Source of the DNA: Paenibacillus sp. J23TS9
GTDB taxonomy: Bacteria; Bacillota; Bacilli; Paenibacillales; Paenibacillaceae
Reading direction: 5' to 3'
Assembly (NCBI RefSeq): GCF_018403225.1
Contig: NZ_BOSG01000005.1
Span: forward strand, 186,001-250,000
DNA: 64,000 bases
Below are positions 44,374-53,258 of this stretch, piece after piece. Position 1 is the stretch's first letter, and each line of letters starts with the position of its first letter. Both the position numbers and the translations under genes were made by a program. The notes under the pieces are model-generated. The model was not told the origin of the DNA. It saw only the letters and a list, made by a program, of their open reading frames with translations, and ran no database searches.

Positions 44374-46086
44374 TCAGCGCGTTTCCTTTAGCGATGCGTA
44401 CCATTCGTTCACTTCGTCGGTCATTGCGTCGCCACCCAACGCGTGCCATCTGGCAACGACGCGATCGAAGTAAGTCAGCGGCTCCTGGCCGTAGACGATC
44501 TTGAGCATCGCATCGTGGAGCAATTCATCGAGGGCGTCGCCGATTTTTTCCATCATTGGCGTCGGTGCGCCGGTGAAGGCGTCTGTCTTATAGACGGTGG
44601 GATTGCTTTCGACGATGTTCCAGCCCCTCAGTTCTTGAGGCGTACGCTGCAGCTTGTTTTTGATGTCGTATGGTGTCTGGTCGGACACGCTTTGGTTGAT
44701 GCGGGCGATCGATTCGCTGAGCAAGTTCGGGACAGAGGGGAGCGACAGGCTCAGCAGATACTTCTGGGGGTCCGCCAGACCGCCGGGCACCTGGCTCTCC
44801 CGGAATGTCAGCTTACCGCCCGAATAGCCGTAGTCATAGCCCTCGGCGATGCCCCAGCGATACGGTGATCCGGCAGGGGGATCGACGAAGTTATCGTAGA
44901 CGAAGTTCATATACCTGAAAAAAATTTCGGGATTCGCCATGTCCGCGTTGATGGCGACCGCGCCGAATTCCGGGGGCGTGCCGCGCGTGCCGGACAGGCC
45001 TCCCGGCCCGGTGGGGATGGGATACGCGTCGAACTTGGCGCCCGGCACGCTTGCGGTCACATCCCCGAGCGGCCAGCCGGCGGCCCACAGCGGCGCCAAG
45101 ATCATGCCGGCCTTGCCCTGCTTCCATGCTTCCGTCGCCTGAACCTCGTCGAGAATTTCGGCATCCTTCGGTACGTAGCCCCGCTCCATCCACCGCTTCA
45201 ACGTCGCCAGTCCTTGCCGGACGCTTGGCTGGACCGAGCCGTAAGACAGCTTCCCGTCTGCGCCCAAGTTCCAGATGTCCGGCATCTCACCGTAAGCCCC
45301 GAACACGAAACCTGCGTCGGACATCCAGGAAAAAAACGAATTTTTCAGGCTGACGCTGAGCCCGTAAGTATCGTTTATGCCATTACCGTCCGGGTCCTGA
45401 TGGACGAACGCATCCATGACGGACTCCATATCTTCGATCGTGGAGGGCGCCTTGAGGCCAAGCTTGTCGAGCCAATCCTGACGGATGTACAGCACCTCGT
45501 TCGAGTTCATTTTGCCGTCGAGAATCGGTACCGCCATCTTTTTGCCGTTGACCGTATACCGGTCCCACGCTTCGGGAGCTTGCTCCATGGCCGCCTTCCA
45601 CTTGGGCGAGGCGTACTGCTCGAAAAGCTGACCGACGTCACGGAAGGCACCGGAGCGCAGAAGCGGATACAGATTTTGTCCGCCCTTGAACGTAACGATG
45701 TCGGGGAGCGGCTGTCCGGCCGCGATGGAGGTATTCAGCTTGTTGATGTAAACGTCCTCGTCTCCGGTCGTCGTCCACAGGTATTTCACCTTGATGCCGA
45801 GCTTCTCCTCGAATAGACGGCTCAGGACGTTGTTTTGCAGATCCTCGCCGTTTTTGAACTCGATGTCGGGGTACAGATGCCCGACGGTCGTCAAGACGGC
45901 GGGGGGCTCGTATTTTCCTCCGACGAAGGAAGGGGGAGGCTCTTTAGATATAGAGCCTGCCTCTGGCCTGTCGGGGGGGCCCTTCTGATCCTTCCAATAG
46001 ACGAAGGAAAATAACATGACGAGGACAAAAAAGACAATCGCGAAGCCGAACAGTCCCGTTTGTTTCAACCATCTCCAGATGCTCAT
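44374..46086 (-). CDS. Membrane-tethered extracellular solute-binding protein
   Basis: 570 residues of the family-1 solute-binding type (LplA/YtcQ-like). An N-terminal helix (LFGFAIVFFVLVMLFSFVYW, about 11-30) is present but no lipobox cysteine, so it stays tethered by an uncleaved signal anchor. The mature part shows KLNTSIAAGQPLPDIVTFKG, DPDGNGINDTYGLS and late aromatic residues typical for oligosaccharide-binding members. It overlaps the kinase stop by 4 bases (ATGA), so kinase and binding protein are translated together. This suggests it serves the kinase as a sensor rather than, or as well as, an importer. Start: CAGGAGGG before the ATG at 46086. GC-rich. Confidence 0.82.
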   Translation of the reverse strand: MSIWRWLKQTGLFGFAIVFFVLVMLFSFVYWKDQKGPPDRPEAGSISKEPPPSFVGGKYEPPAVLTTVGHLYPDIEFKNGEDLQNNVLSRLFEEKLGIKVKYLWTTTGDEDVYINKLNTSIAAGQPLPDIVTFKGGQNLYPLLRSGAFRDVGQLFEQYASPKWKAAMEQAPEAWDRYTVNGKKMAVPILDGKMNSNEVLYIRQDWLDKLGLKAPSTIEDMESVMDAFVHQDPDGNGINDTYGLSVSLKNSFFSWMSDAGFVFGAYGEMPDIWNLGADGKLSYGSVQPSVRQGLATLKRWMERGYVPKDAEILDEVQATEAWKQGKAGMILAPLWAAGWPLGDVTASVPGAKFDAYPIPTGPGGLSGTRGTPPEFGAVAINADMANPEIFFRYMNFVYDNFVDPPAGSPYRWGIAEGYDYGYSGGKLTFRESQVPGGLADPQKYLLSLSLPSVPNLLSESIARINQSVSDQTPYDIKNKLQRTPQELRGWNIVESNPTVYKTDAFTGAPTPMMEKIGDALDELLHDAMLKIVYGQEPLTYFDRVVARWHALGGDAMTDEVNEWYASLKETR

Positions 46087-47813
46087 GATTCCAATCCCTC
46101 CTGTTCGCGAACCATTCTCCACCACAGCTTCACCTGGAGTCCGCCAAGTTCTCCGTTCTCAAGCTCCATATGAGCGTCCGGGCCAAGCAGCGCGCCCATC
46201 CGTTCATATACATTATGAAGCGCCCACGCGGTATTGGTATCCGAACCGCTGTAAATCGCGTTTCGGAGCGCGGCGAGTCGGCCGGTCTCGACGCCGCGGC
46301 CGTTGTCGGCTACGCTAATTTCGCAATATTCTCCGTCAATATGACCCGCAATTCGAATGTCTCCGACCGTGCGCAGCGGCTCGATGCCATGCAGAATGGC
46401 ATTTTCCGCTAGCGGCTGCAGCAGCAGCCTCGGCACCTGCAGATCGAGAATGCTTTCCTCGACATCTATGGCGAAGACGAAGCGGTCCATCTGCAGGCTC
46501 TGGATCGTCAGGTATAGCCGGACGAGCTCCAGTTCCTCCCGCAGCGTCGTAAACGTATTCTCGAACTTGATGGATTGCCGGAAATAACGGCTTAAGCTCA
46601 TGGACATGTCAATGACGGCCTGCTTTTCGTCGAGCTCGGCCATGCTCTTGATAAACGCGAGCGAGTTGTACAGGAAGTGCGGCTGGATTTGGGAGTGAAG
46701 CTGCCGCAGCTTTGCCTCCTTGGAGCGAATTTGCTCCATGTACACCTTTTCGATCAATTCCTTGATTTCTTTGGACATCTCGTTAAAGCGGTCGAACAGA
46801 TAGGCGAATTCGTCGTTGCTTTCCTGGCGCAGCGTGATCGTATACTGGCCGGTCGTGATCTTTCGGACGCCCCAGATCAGCTTGCGGATTGGAATCTGCA
46901 CGTCCCGGTAGAGCAGTAGGGCGAGCAGGATGCTGAAAAGGAGCAGAAAAATGCTGGAGAAATAGTACAACCGCTGGTTGGCATAGATCGGATCCAGCAC
47001 TTCGTTGATCGGGGTATAGTCCGCGACGTACCAGTCTTTAAAGCTGCCCAGCGCGGAAAAGTTGACGAGATAATGCTCGCCGTTCAGTTTGATAAGCCGG
47101 TTACCGCTCGTTTCTTCTCCTACCCCGAGCAGACGGGTTAGCTCGCGGATGAACGGAAGCTTCTCCGTATCGCCGGTCAGTACGTCTCCGGCCGCAGAAA
47201 ACAAGATCGGCCCATTGTCGTTCGTCCCCTTGGCACGGTCCAAATAATCGAGCACGTTTTTGGTGTCGATCTTGGCCCTGATGACATAGGACACCTTGTC
47301 CGGATCGAAACGGAATGTGTACGGATGCGCCAGATAATACGTCAAATACGCGCCGCCGTTGGCATGCTCGTACTGCCAGAATGGGCGGAAGTGCGTTTCC
47401 AGGTAAAGATCGTTAAGTGTGGGCGACGTGGCCAGCGGGGAGTAGGCAGGGCTGTCCTCCGCATAGACCACCGTGAATTCAGCGTTCCAGTTATTCAGGG
47501 CATGCAGCAGGTTCAATTTGTCCGACACCCGCAGCTTCAGCTTATTCAGCTCGAAGTCCCCTTCCAGAAAGGAAGGGGTCGCGAGCAGCCGCACATCTTT
47601 GTCTAGCACGAGAAAATCGCTGAAGGAAGATATTTTGGACAGATTGTTGTCGATGTCGCCGGCCAGAAACGTGAGCTCGTTCAGTTTCACGCGTTGAATT
47701 TCCTGTTTGATAAGCCGCACGCTGGAGCGGTTTGTCAAGTAGTACAGCAGCAGCGTGGAGACGAGCAGCAGGAAGATGACGAGCACGATTTTTGTAAATA
47801 TGGTAAGCCTCAT
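46083..47813 (-). CDS. Sensor histidine kinase, YesM/LytS-like
   Basis: 576 residues. First helix at 8-27 (IVLVIFLLLVSTLLLYYLTN), an extracellular sensing part (about 30-280), a second helix (YFSSIFLLLFSILLALLLYR, about 281-300), a HAMP part, the phospho-accepting His in QIQPHFLYNSLAFIKSM (about 379) and the ATPase N box LLQPLAENAILHGIEPL and G box VADNGRG. It phosphorylates the YesN-type regulator encoded just upstream, in answer to a carbohydrate outside. GGAGA before the ATG. 18 bases after the regulator stop. Confidence 0.9.
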   Translation of the reverse strand: MRLTIFTKIVLVIFLLLVSTLLLYYLTNRSSVRLIKQEIQRVKLNELTFLAGDIDNNLSKISSFSDFLVLDKDVRLLATPSFLEGDFELNKLKLRVSDKLNLLHALNNWNAEFTVVYAEDSPAYSPLATSPTLNDLYLETHFRPFWQYEHANGGAYLTYYLAHPYTFRFDPDKVSYVIRAKIDTKNVLDYLDRAKGTNDNGPILFSAAGDVLTGDTEKLPFIRELTRLLGVGEETSGNRLIKLNGEHYLVNFSALGSFKDWYVADYTPINEVLDPIYANQRLYYFSSIFLLLFSILLALLLYRDVQIPIRKLIWGVRKITTGQYTITLRQESNDEFAYLFDRFNEMSKEIKELIEKVYMEQIRSKEAKLRQLHSQIQPHFLYNSLAFIKSMAELDEKQAVIDMSMSLSRYFRQSIKFENTFTTLREELELVRLYLTIQSLQMDRFVFAIDVEESILDLQVPRLLLQPLAENAILHGIEPLRTVGDIRIAGHIDGEYCEISVADNGRGVETGRLAALRNAIYSGSDTNTAWALHNVYERMGALLGPDAHMELENGELGGLQVKLWWRMVREQEGLES

Positions 47814-47831
47814 GCGAGTGTCTCCGTTCGG

Positions 47832-49469
47832 TCAGGAATATTGGTGGCGGAAGTCTTGGGGCGTTAGTCCGTAATGCTCCTTGAACAGCTTGATAAAATA
47901 TTGCGGTTTGTGGTAGCCGATCGCCGAGGCGACGTCGCTAACCTTTAGTTCCGGCTTCTCAATAAGCATTTCCCGCGCCCGCTGCATGCGCATCTTGTAC
48001 ATATACTCGCTGATATTCTCTCTTGTCTTGTTCTTGAACAGGGAGGACAGGTACGCCGGATGCAGGCCGACGTGATCCGCTGCTGTCTGCAGCGTGGCGT
48101 CGGCGATTCGATCGGTGATGAACTGCCGGACCTTGCGGATGAGCACCGCCTGCTCGTTGTTCCATTCACTCTTGGTCATCTCCCGCAACCGGTCGAGCGT
48201 ATGCAAGACCCAGTCCTGTAATTGACGCATATGGCGGAAACGGCTCGCATCGCCGGCCTTATCCGACTCTGCCGGAATGATGTCATGCAGGCTGAGCCCG
48301 TTTTTATGGGCAAAAAAGCTGAATGCGCCCATGGCGTGATAATAAAGCTCCAGAAGCGTCTCGCGCGACTCCATCCGTTTGTCTGTCACCTCCTGGAAAA
48401 TGGCGTCCCACTTGGCGGAAATAGCCTCCCACTGGCCGATCTCGAACAGCTGGATCAACGGGGGGGATTCGTAAAGACTGTGGATGCGGTATGGTAAATC
48501 GGGCGCGGCGGCATCCTGCAGCCCAATGAACAGATCCGTTTCGCCGCCGAGATGACGGGCGAACACGGCCAGCGAGTCCTGGTATGTTCCGCGCAAACCA
48601 TGCGCCATCACATGCCAATGGCTCACGACGATCGAGATGCTGCTTTTGAGAAAGTGCCTGACGTGACGCTGCAGTCTGGATGCCAGATGCTCGAGAGACT
48701 GCTGCCGTGCACGCTCCGGCTGCGGTTCCCGCTCCAGCCACGACGCCTCCCGGGCCTTGAGAATGAAGATTTCATGTTCGAATGGATCACGACCGCGCCA
48801 AACGTAGAACAGATCCGAGAACGTCTCTTCCGCGATATTGACGACGGCCGAGGCAAGCAGTGATTGGTCCTGCCAGTTCAATTCCTCTGCTGACGATTCG
48901 ATGCGAAGGACGCACATTGCCGTTTCGTCGCTTGAACGAAACGGCATCTGATAATAGGCGAGCTTCTCTTCGAGCAGCTCAGTCGAAAGCTTCCGCCCTT
49001 GCAGCAGATCAATGAGCAGTTTTTCGCGCAGCAGAGGCATATGCTCATGCAGCAAGCGCATGGCATTCTCCTGCTTGCCCCGCTCGTCCCATTCAATTTG
49101 GAGGTCTTCCGTCAGGCGTTGCAGCATGCAAGCCAGTTCCCCATGGTCAACTGGTTTGAGCAGGTAGCCGTCCACCTGCTGACGGATTGCCTCCTGCGCG
49201 TAGTCCCATTCGCCGTAACCGGAGAGCAGGATGCTTTTGAAGTGCTTGTCATATTTTTTGATATGCTCGATCAGCTCAAGTCCGGAGATGCCGGGCATGC
49301 GGATATCGGTGATGATGATATCGACGGGATAGCTCTTGCAGTATTCGAGCGCCTCCTCGCCGGAGAAAGCCTTGTGAACCTTGCCGATGCCGAGCGTTTC
49401 CCACGGTATATTACGCTCGAGACTGTCCACGAGGTGTGCGTGATCGTCGACGATAAGCAGCTCATACAT
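47832..49469 (-). CDS. YesN-type response regulator with AraC DNA-binding domain
   Basis: 545 residues. Receiver domain at 1-125 (LLIVDDHAHLVDSLERNIPW; phosphorylated Asp in DIIITDIRMPG, about 52-54; LKPVDHGEL), a middle helical part, and an AraC-type DNA-binding part at the C-terminus (LQTAADHVGLHPAYLSSLFK and VSDVASAIGYHKPQYFIKLF). With the kinase it should turn on the sugar genes of this block. ATG at 49469 is 8 bases after GGGAGG; the GTG three codons earlier lies at the ribosome site. First gene of the minus-strand unit regulator-kinase-binding protein. Confidence 0.9.
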   Translation of the reverse strand: MYELLIVDDHAHLVDSLERNIPWETLGIGKVHKAFSGEEALEYCKSYPVDIIITDIRMPGISGLELIEHIKKYDKHFKSILLSGYGEWDYAQEAIRQQVDGYLLKPVDHGELACMLQRLTEDLQIEWDERGKQENAMRLLHEHMPLLREKLLIDLLQGRKLSTELLEEKLAYYQMPFRSSDETAMCVLRIESSAEELNWQDQSLLASAVVNIAEETFSDLFYVWRGRDPFEHEIFILKAREASWLEREPQPERARQQSLEHLASRLQRHVRHFLKSSISIVVSHWHVMAHGLRGTYQDSLAVFARHLGGETDLFIGLQDAAAPDLPYRIHSLYESPPLIQLFEIGQWEAISAKWDAIFQEVTDKRMESRETLLELYYHAMGAFSFFAHKNGLSLHDIIPAESDKAGDASRFRHMRQLQDWVLHTLDRLREMTKSEWNNEQAVLIRKVRQFITDRIADATLQTAADHVGLHPAYLSSLFKNKTRENISEYMYKMRMQRAREMLIEKPELKVSDVASAIGYHKPQYFIKLFKEHYGLTPQDFRHQYS

Positions 49470-49599
49470 ATTTGACACCTCCCAGAACGGTCTTCGGCTT
49501 ATTGAGGACTGGCGCCTCTCCGGTGAAGGAGGTGCGTTCCCGATTTTTATAAAATACTAGAATTATCAGTTCACCACGAAATGGATCATTTCAATTGTA

Positions 49600-49640
49600 A
49601 TCGCAAGTATATGAGACTTCTATAAAGCGTTCTGTCTTTT
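49600..49640. repeat. Island intergenic element, copy C (weakest)
   Basis: Shares ATCGCAAG, ACTTC, AGCG and CTGTCTT in the same order as copies A (49686) and B (51576), with a 4-base insertion between the first two blocks. It lies 130 bases before the regulator start codon. Confidence 0.45.
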
Positions 49641-49685
49641 TTAGGATATCAGAAAATAATCATCCTCAAAGCATAACATCCTTGT

Positions 49686-49773
49686 ATCGCAAGAAAAACT
49701 TCCGCTTAAGACGGACTGTCTTTCTTTGAAGTGCGTTTATAGACGTTTTCTTATGAAGGCACGCCGACGTTCT
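49686..49773. repeat. Island intergenic element, copy A
   Basis: The first 17 bases, ATCGCAAGAAAAACTTC, are identical in copy B (51576-51592), followed by a diverged but alignable stretch (CGG-CTGTCTT..., GTG.GT, then TTTTCTTATG and CCGACGTT). Lies 217 bases upstream of the minus-strand regulator gene. Confidence 0.7.
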
Positions 49774-49913
49774 CTTTTGTTGATATATCTATACATTTCA
49801 GCAGAGCTGAACCATTCTATCTTTCATTAAAACTTACAATGGGGTCTTTTACTCTATCTGCGATCTTTCGCTGGCAGGATGGCCTTGATTTCGTTTTTGC
49901 CGGCGCCCGTGTC

Positions 49914-51449
49914 CTATTGATTACTGCGGTACCAGGGCAGCCGCGATAGGGGAGCCTCGACTTCCAGCTCGGTCGGACCGATGACCACGCTTCCGTCATC
50001 GCCCTGCCACCGACCCTCGGGGAAGACGACGCGCCTTGACGTTTGGCCTTTGACGACGACCGGCGCGACGAGCAGGTTCGATCCGAGCAGAAACTGGTCC
50101 TGTACGAGTTCATAGCCGCATCCGGGATATTCGAACTCTAGGCTGCGCAACATCGGCAGGCCATCGGCAGCAGCCTGGCGGGCGAGCGCGAGCAGTTCGG
50201 GACCTAGCTCTGATCTAAGCCGTACGGCGTCCAGGCACCAGGTCAGCTCCTCACCGCGCAGCACGCGCCAGGGGGCCATGGAAAACTGCATGACCGGAAA
50301 CAGTGCGGCACATTGGGCGTACCGGACAAAAAGCTCGCTGTCGAAATGGAAGTCGGGGGAGTTGATGTCCCCGTCCATGCCGCCGCCGATCATGTCCGGG
50401 CAGTTGAATGCGTACCCGAGCAGTCCCTGCGCGATCGCGTTCGGAATCAGGCCGCCGAGCCCTCCCGTGTCCCAGGTATGCGTCTTGTCCCGCTGACGCT
50501 GGATGAGCGCTTGCCCGCCGAGCTTCCAGCACATGCGCAGCTCGATGAGTGGATAGCCAACGCCGAGGGACGCATAGGCCTCGCAATCCTCAAGCAGGCG
50601 CAGCGGGCGCGACCAGGCGACAGGCTGCGTCGTATCCGGCGCTCCGGGCAGGATAGGCTCGCCGGCATCGAGCTTGAAGCCGTCGACTCCGTAGTCCCCA
50701 GTCAGCCTGTTCATTTGCTGCCTGAACCAAGCCACGCCTTTCTCCTTCGTATAATCCACGACGGCACTGTACCCGTTCCACCAATGTCGAAGCACGGGCG
50801 CGCCACCCTCGCCCTTCATGAGCAGGTCGCTGCCGTGCAATTCCTTGAACATCGTGCAGTCCGGACTCACGTAAGGACACATCCAGAGCATTACCTTAAA
50901 GCCCATGCCGTGAAGGGTATCAATCATCGCCCGGGGATCGGGGAAGCGGTGCTTGTCGAAATCCCACATGCCGTAGTCTTCCATCCAGTTGTCGTCGATG
51001 ATGAGAATGCCGGGCGGCAGCCCGTTCGCGAGAATTGACTCGGCGTAGCGTATGATCTTGTCCTGGGTAGGTGCATAGAACATCTCAACCCAGGTGCAGT
51101 ATTGCGGAGCCGTAAACGCGAGCGCGTCGGGAAGCAGCCCGGAAGGCGGGAAGTGCGCGCCGGAGGCATGTCGGTAGGCGCCTTGCAGCGAGCGGTGCCC
51201 TTCCTCGACGATGATTTCGCCGGCACTGTCAAAGACGGACAGCCCGTTCTCGTCCACGCGGAAGGCGAACGGCTCCTCGCTCCAGATGTACCGGCCTTTG
51301 CTGGAGAGCAGCAAAGGCGAGGCCTGGTTGTCGTCCGTCGTGCGCAAATCCCTCGCATGTGCCGCCTGGCCGAACGGCATAGAACTGCCTTCGTTGATCG
51401 CGCCGCCCCACCAGTATTCGCCGGGTAGACGGGAAATTGTTTTGGTCAT
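49914..51449 (-). CDS. Glycoside hydrolase family 31, MYORG/NET37-like branch
   Basis: 511 residues, cytoplasmic (no signal peptide). Catalytic nucleophile Asp in GVDGFKLDAGEP (about 270) and the acid/base Asp in NCPDMIGGGMDGD (about 365). LIIDDNWMEDYGMWDFD and MLWMCPYVSPD fit the branch of GH31 that includes MYORG-type alpha-galactosidases, shorter than typical GH31 enzymes because the N-terminal galactose-mutarotase-like part is reduced. It should split an alpha-linked sugar after import. AAGGAG precedes the ATG at 51449; an open frame to 51503 lacks a site. Divergent from the importer genes. Confidence 0.82.
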   Translation of the reverse strand: MTKTISRLPGEYWWGGAINEGSSMPFGQAAHARDLRTTDDNQASPLLLSSKGRYIWSEEPFAFRVDENGLSVFDSAGEIIVEEGHRSLQGAYRHASGAHFPPSGLLPDALAFTAPQYCTWVEMFYAPTQDKIIRYAESILANGLPPGILIIDDNWMEDYGMWDFDKHRFPDPRAMIDTLHGMGFKVMLWMCPYVSPDCTMFKELHGSDLLMKGEGGAPVLRHWWNGYSAVVDYTKEKGVAWFRQQMNRLTGDYGVDGFKLDAGEPILPGAPDTTQPVAWSRPLRLLEDCEAYASLGVGYPLIELRMCWKLGGQALIQRQRDKTHTWDTGGLGGLIPNAIAQGLLGYAFNCPDMIGGGMDGDINSPDFHFDSELFVRYAQCAALFPVMQFSMAPWRVLRGEELTWCLDAVRLRSELGPELLALARQAAADGLPMLRSLEFEYPGCGYELVQDQFLLGSNLLVAPVVVKGQTSRRVVFPEGRWQGDDGSVVIGPTELEVEAPLSRLPWYRSNQ

Positions 51450-51878
51450 GGCTGAATTCTCCTTGTCGATAGCGGGCAAATTCTTGCGGATTTTATGCCC
51501 CAAATCATCTGAATTTTGATCCTGATTGTTAGATGATAGAGTTTATGAGTTTTCAGGGAGCTGAACAATTCTATCATCGCAAGAAAAACTTCAACTAAAC
51601 GCGGTCTGTCTTCTGTGAATGTACGTGTCGACAGGCGCCTTTCTATTATGCAGACAACGTCCGCGACTGGGAAGAGGATCTTAAAAATGGGGCTTGAATC
51701 TTAAAATCCGGGCATTTAAACCCGAATTCGCCATGATTTATGATTATAGCGTCAAGAGCTCACGACGACTCAAACGGGGGAATGATGGTTGCGCAAATTC
51801 CCTATGTTCTAGCAGCTCGGACATGTTGGCGGAACGTTAAGGTACGGCATATTTCAAAATAACCGAGGGGGATTCACG
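51450..51878. other. Divergent promoter region GH31 / importer operon
   Basis: 429 bases without a gene. Holds element copy B with its 18-base motif (51558-51661). No clear SigA promoter or CcpA site was recognised toward either gene. Confidence 0.45.
51558..51661. repeat. Island intergenic element, copy B with leading motif
   Basis: Starts with GAGCTGAACAATTCTATC (51558-51575; 17 of 18 bases match 49804-49821), followed directly by the block beginning ATCGCAAGAAAAACTTC and running to about 51661. Same orientation as copies A and C. It lies about 110 bases upstream of the minus-strand GH31 gene and 220 bases upstream of the plus-strand importer. Confidence 0.7.
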
Positions 51879-53183
51879 ATGAACTTGAGAAAAAAATGGG
51901 GGACGGCCGTCGCTGCGCTGCTCGCCTCATCGCTGGCACTGGCCGGCTGCGGTCAATCGAATGACGGAGGCAAGACTGCGGATAGCGAGCCTGCCGGCGG
52001 CAGCCAGAAGAGCGTGACGATTTCCTACGCGATCTGGGATAAAAACCAGCAGCCGGCGATGGAAGCGATCGCCAAAGCGTTTACCGGGCAGCACCCTAAC
52101 ATTGAAGTCAAGATCGACGCCATTCCTTGGGGCGAGTATTGGACGAAAATGTCCGCTGCCGCTCCGGCAGGCACGCTGCCCGATGTATTCTGGATGCACG
52201 GCGGCCAGTTCATCAAATACGCGTCCGGCCAGTTTCTGGAGCCGATAACGGACAAGGTACAGGCCGGAGAGATCGATCTGAACAACTACGCGTCCAACCT
52301 CGGCTCGATCTATACGATGGACGGGCAAAACTACGGCGTCCCGAAGGACTTCGATACGATCGGCCTGGCCTACAATAAGGAGTTGTTCGATCAGGCAGGC
52401 ATAGCGTATCCGAATGATACCTGGGATTATGCCAAGCTGGCGGAGGTCGCAGGGCAGCTCAGCCAGCCGGACAAAGGCATTTACGGCTTCGGCGCCAAAA
52501 TGGACACCCAGGCCGGCTACTGGAACGATATGCTGGCGTACGGCGGCCACATTTTAAACGCCGACATGACCAAATCCGGGTATGACGAGCCTGCCTCGAT
52601 CGAGGCGTTAAAGGCCCGTTACCAGATGATCCTCGATAAGGCTTCGCCGACGCACCAGCAGATGACCGACACGGATTCGGTCGAGATGTTCAAGTCGGGC
52701 AAGCTCGCAATGATTTTTGACGGCTCCTGGGACAACGGTAACCTGGCTAGCAGTGACATCATTAAGGGCAAGTATAACTGGGCCCCGCTGCCGAAGGGCA
52801 AGGCGGGACGCGGCAATATCATCAACGGCCTCGGCAACGTTATGTCCGCGAAGGGCAAGCATAAGGAGGAGTCGTGGCAGTTCTTGAAGTTCCTCGGCTC
52901 GAAGGAGGCTGCCGAAATCACGGCCCAAATGGGCGCGGCGATCCCGGCGTTCCAGGGTACTCAGGATGCATGGGTGAAGTCCAAACCCGAACTGAATCTG
53001 CAGGTGTTCATCGACCAGGCGGCGGACGCAACGCCGTACCCGAGCGGCTCGAAGTCGTACCCGGTCTGGTTCGCGAAAGAGGGCGAGATCATGTCCCAGG
53101 CATGGGGCGGCGCGATCTCGATCGAGGAAGGCGCCAAAAAGGTTGCGGAAATGATGAATCAGGCGATCGCGGACGCGAAGTAA
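51879..53183 (+). CDS. Sugar ABC transporter substrate-binding lipoprotein
   Basis: 434 residues. Signal peptide with lipobox LALAGC (cysteine about residue 24), so a lipid-anchored family-1 solute-binding protein (UgpB/MalE-like). The mature chain has EVKIDAIPWGEYWTKMSAA, LPDVFWMHGGQFIKYA and late INGLGNVMSAKGKHKEES, common in oligosaccharide binders. It hands a sugar to the two permeases encoded next. ACCGAGGGGGATT before the ATG. High GC and codon use typical of this block. Confidence 0.9.
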   Translation: MNLRKKWGTAVAALLASSLALAGCGQSNDGGKTADSEPAGGSQKSVTISYAIWDKNQQPAMEAIAKAFTGQHPNIEVKIDAIPWGEYWTKMSAAAPAGTLPDVFWMHGGQFIKYASGQFLEPITDKVQAGEIDLNNYASNLGSIYTMDGQNYGVPKDFDTIGLAYNKELFDQAGIAYPNDTWDYAKLAEVAGQLSQPDKGIYGFGAKMDTQAGYWNDMLAYGGHILNADMTKSGYDEPASIEALKARYQMILDKASPTHQQMTDTDSVEMFKSGKLAMIFDGSWDNGNLASSDIIKGKYNWAPLPKGKAGRGNIINGLGNVMSAKGKHKEESWQFLKFLGSKEAAEITAQMGAAIPAFQGTQDAWVKSKPELNLQVFIDQAADATPYPSGSKSYPVWFAKEGEIMSQAWGGAISIEEGAKKVAEMMNQAIADAK

Positions 53184-53208
53184 GCACCGTACGCAAGGTA
53201 AAAACGTC

Positions 53209-53237
53209 GAAGGCGTTCCGGTATCCGGGGCGCCTTC
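53209..53237 (+). promoter_or_regulatory. Intercistronic hairpin after the binding-protein gene
   Basis: GAAGGCG (53209-53215) pairs with CGCCTTC (53231-53237) with CCGG/CCGG inside, no T-run. Such hairpins stabilise the 5' part of ABC-operon mRNAs so the binding protein is made in excess over permeases. Confidence 0.6.
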
Positions 53238-53258
53238 GGCAAATATGAGGTGAAGGCA

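Larger units (their letters stand above)
49470..49913. other. Intergenic region between the regulator gene and GH31 with repeat elements
   Basis: 444 bases, no gene. Contains two copies of a diverged element (49600-49640 and 49686-49773; see those entries) and an 18-base motif GAGCTGAACCATTCTATC (49804-49821) found again at 51558. AT-rich compared with the genes beside it. Confidence 0.5.

Noticed and set aside
49470..49913. Transposable element remnant
   Set aside because: The repeated blocks lack terminal inverted repeats or transposase fragments, and their fixed position upstream of genes fits regulatory sites better.
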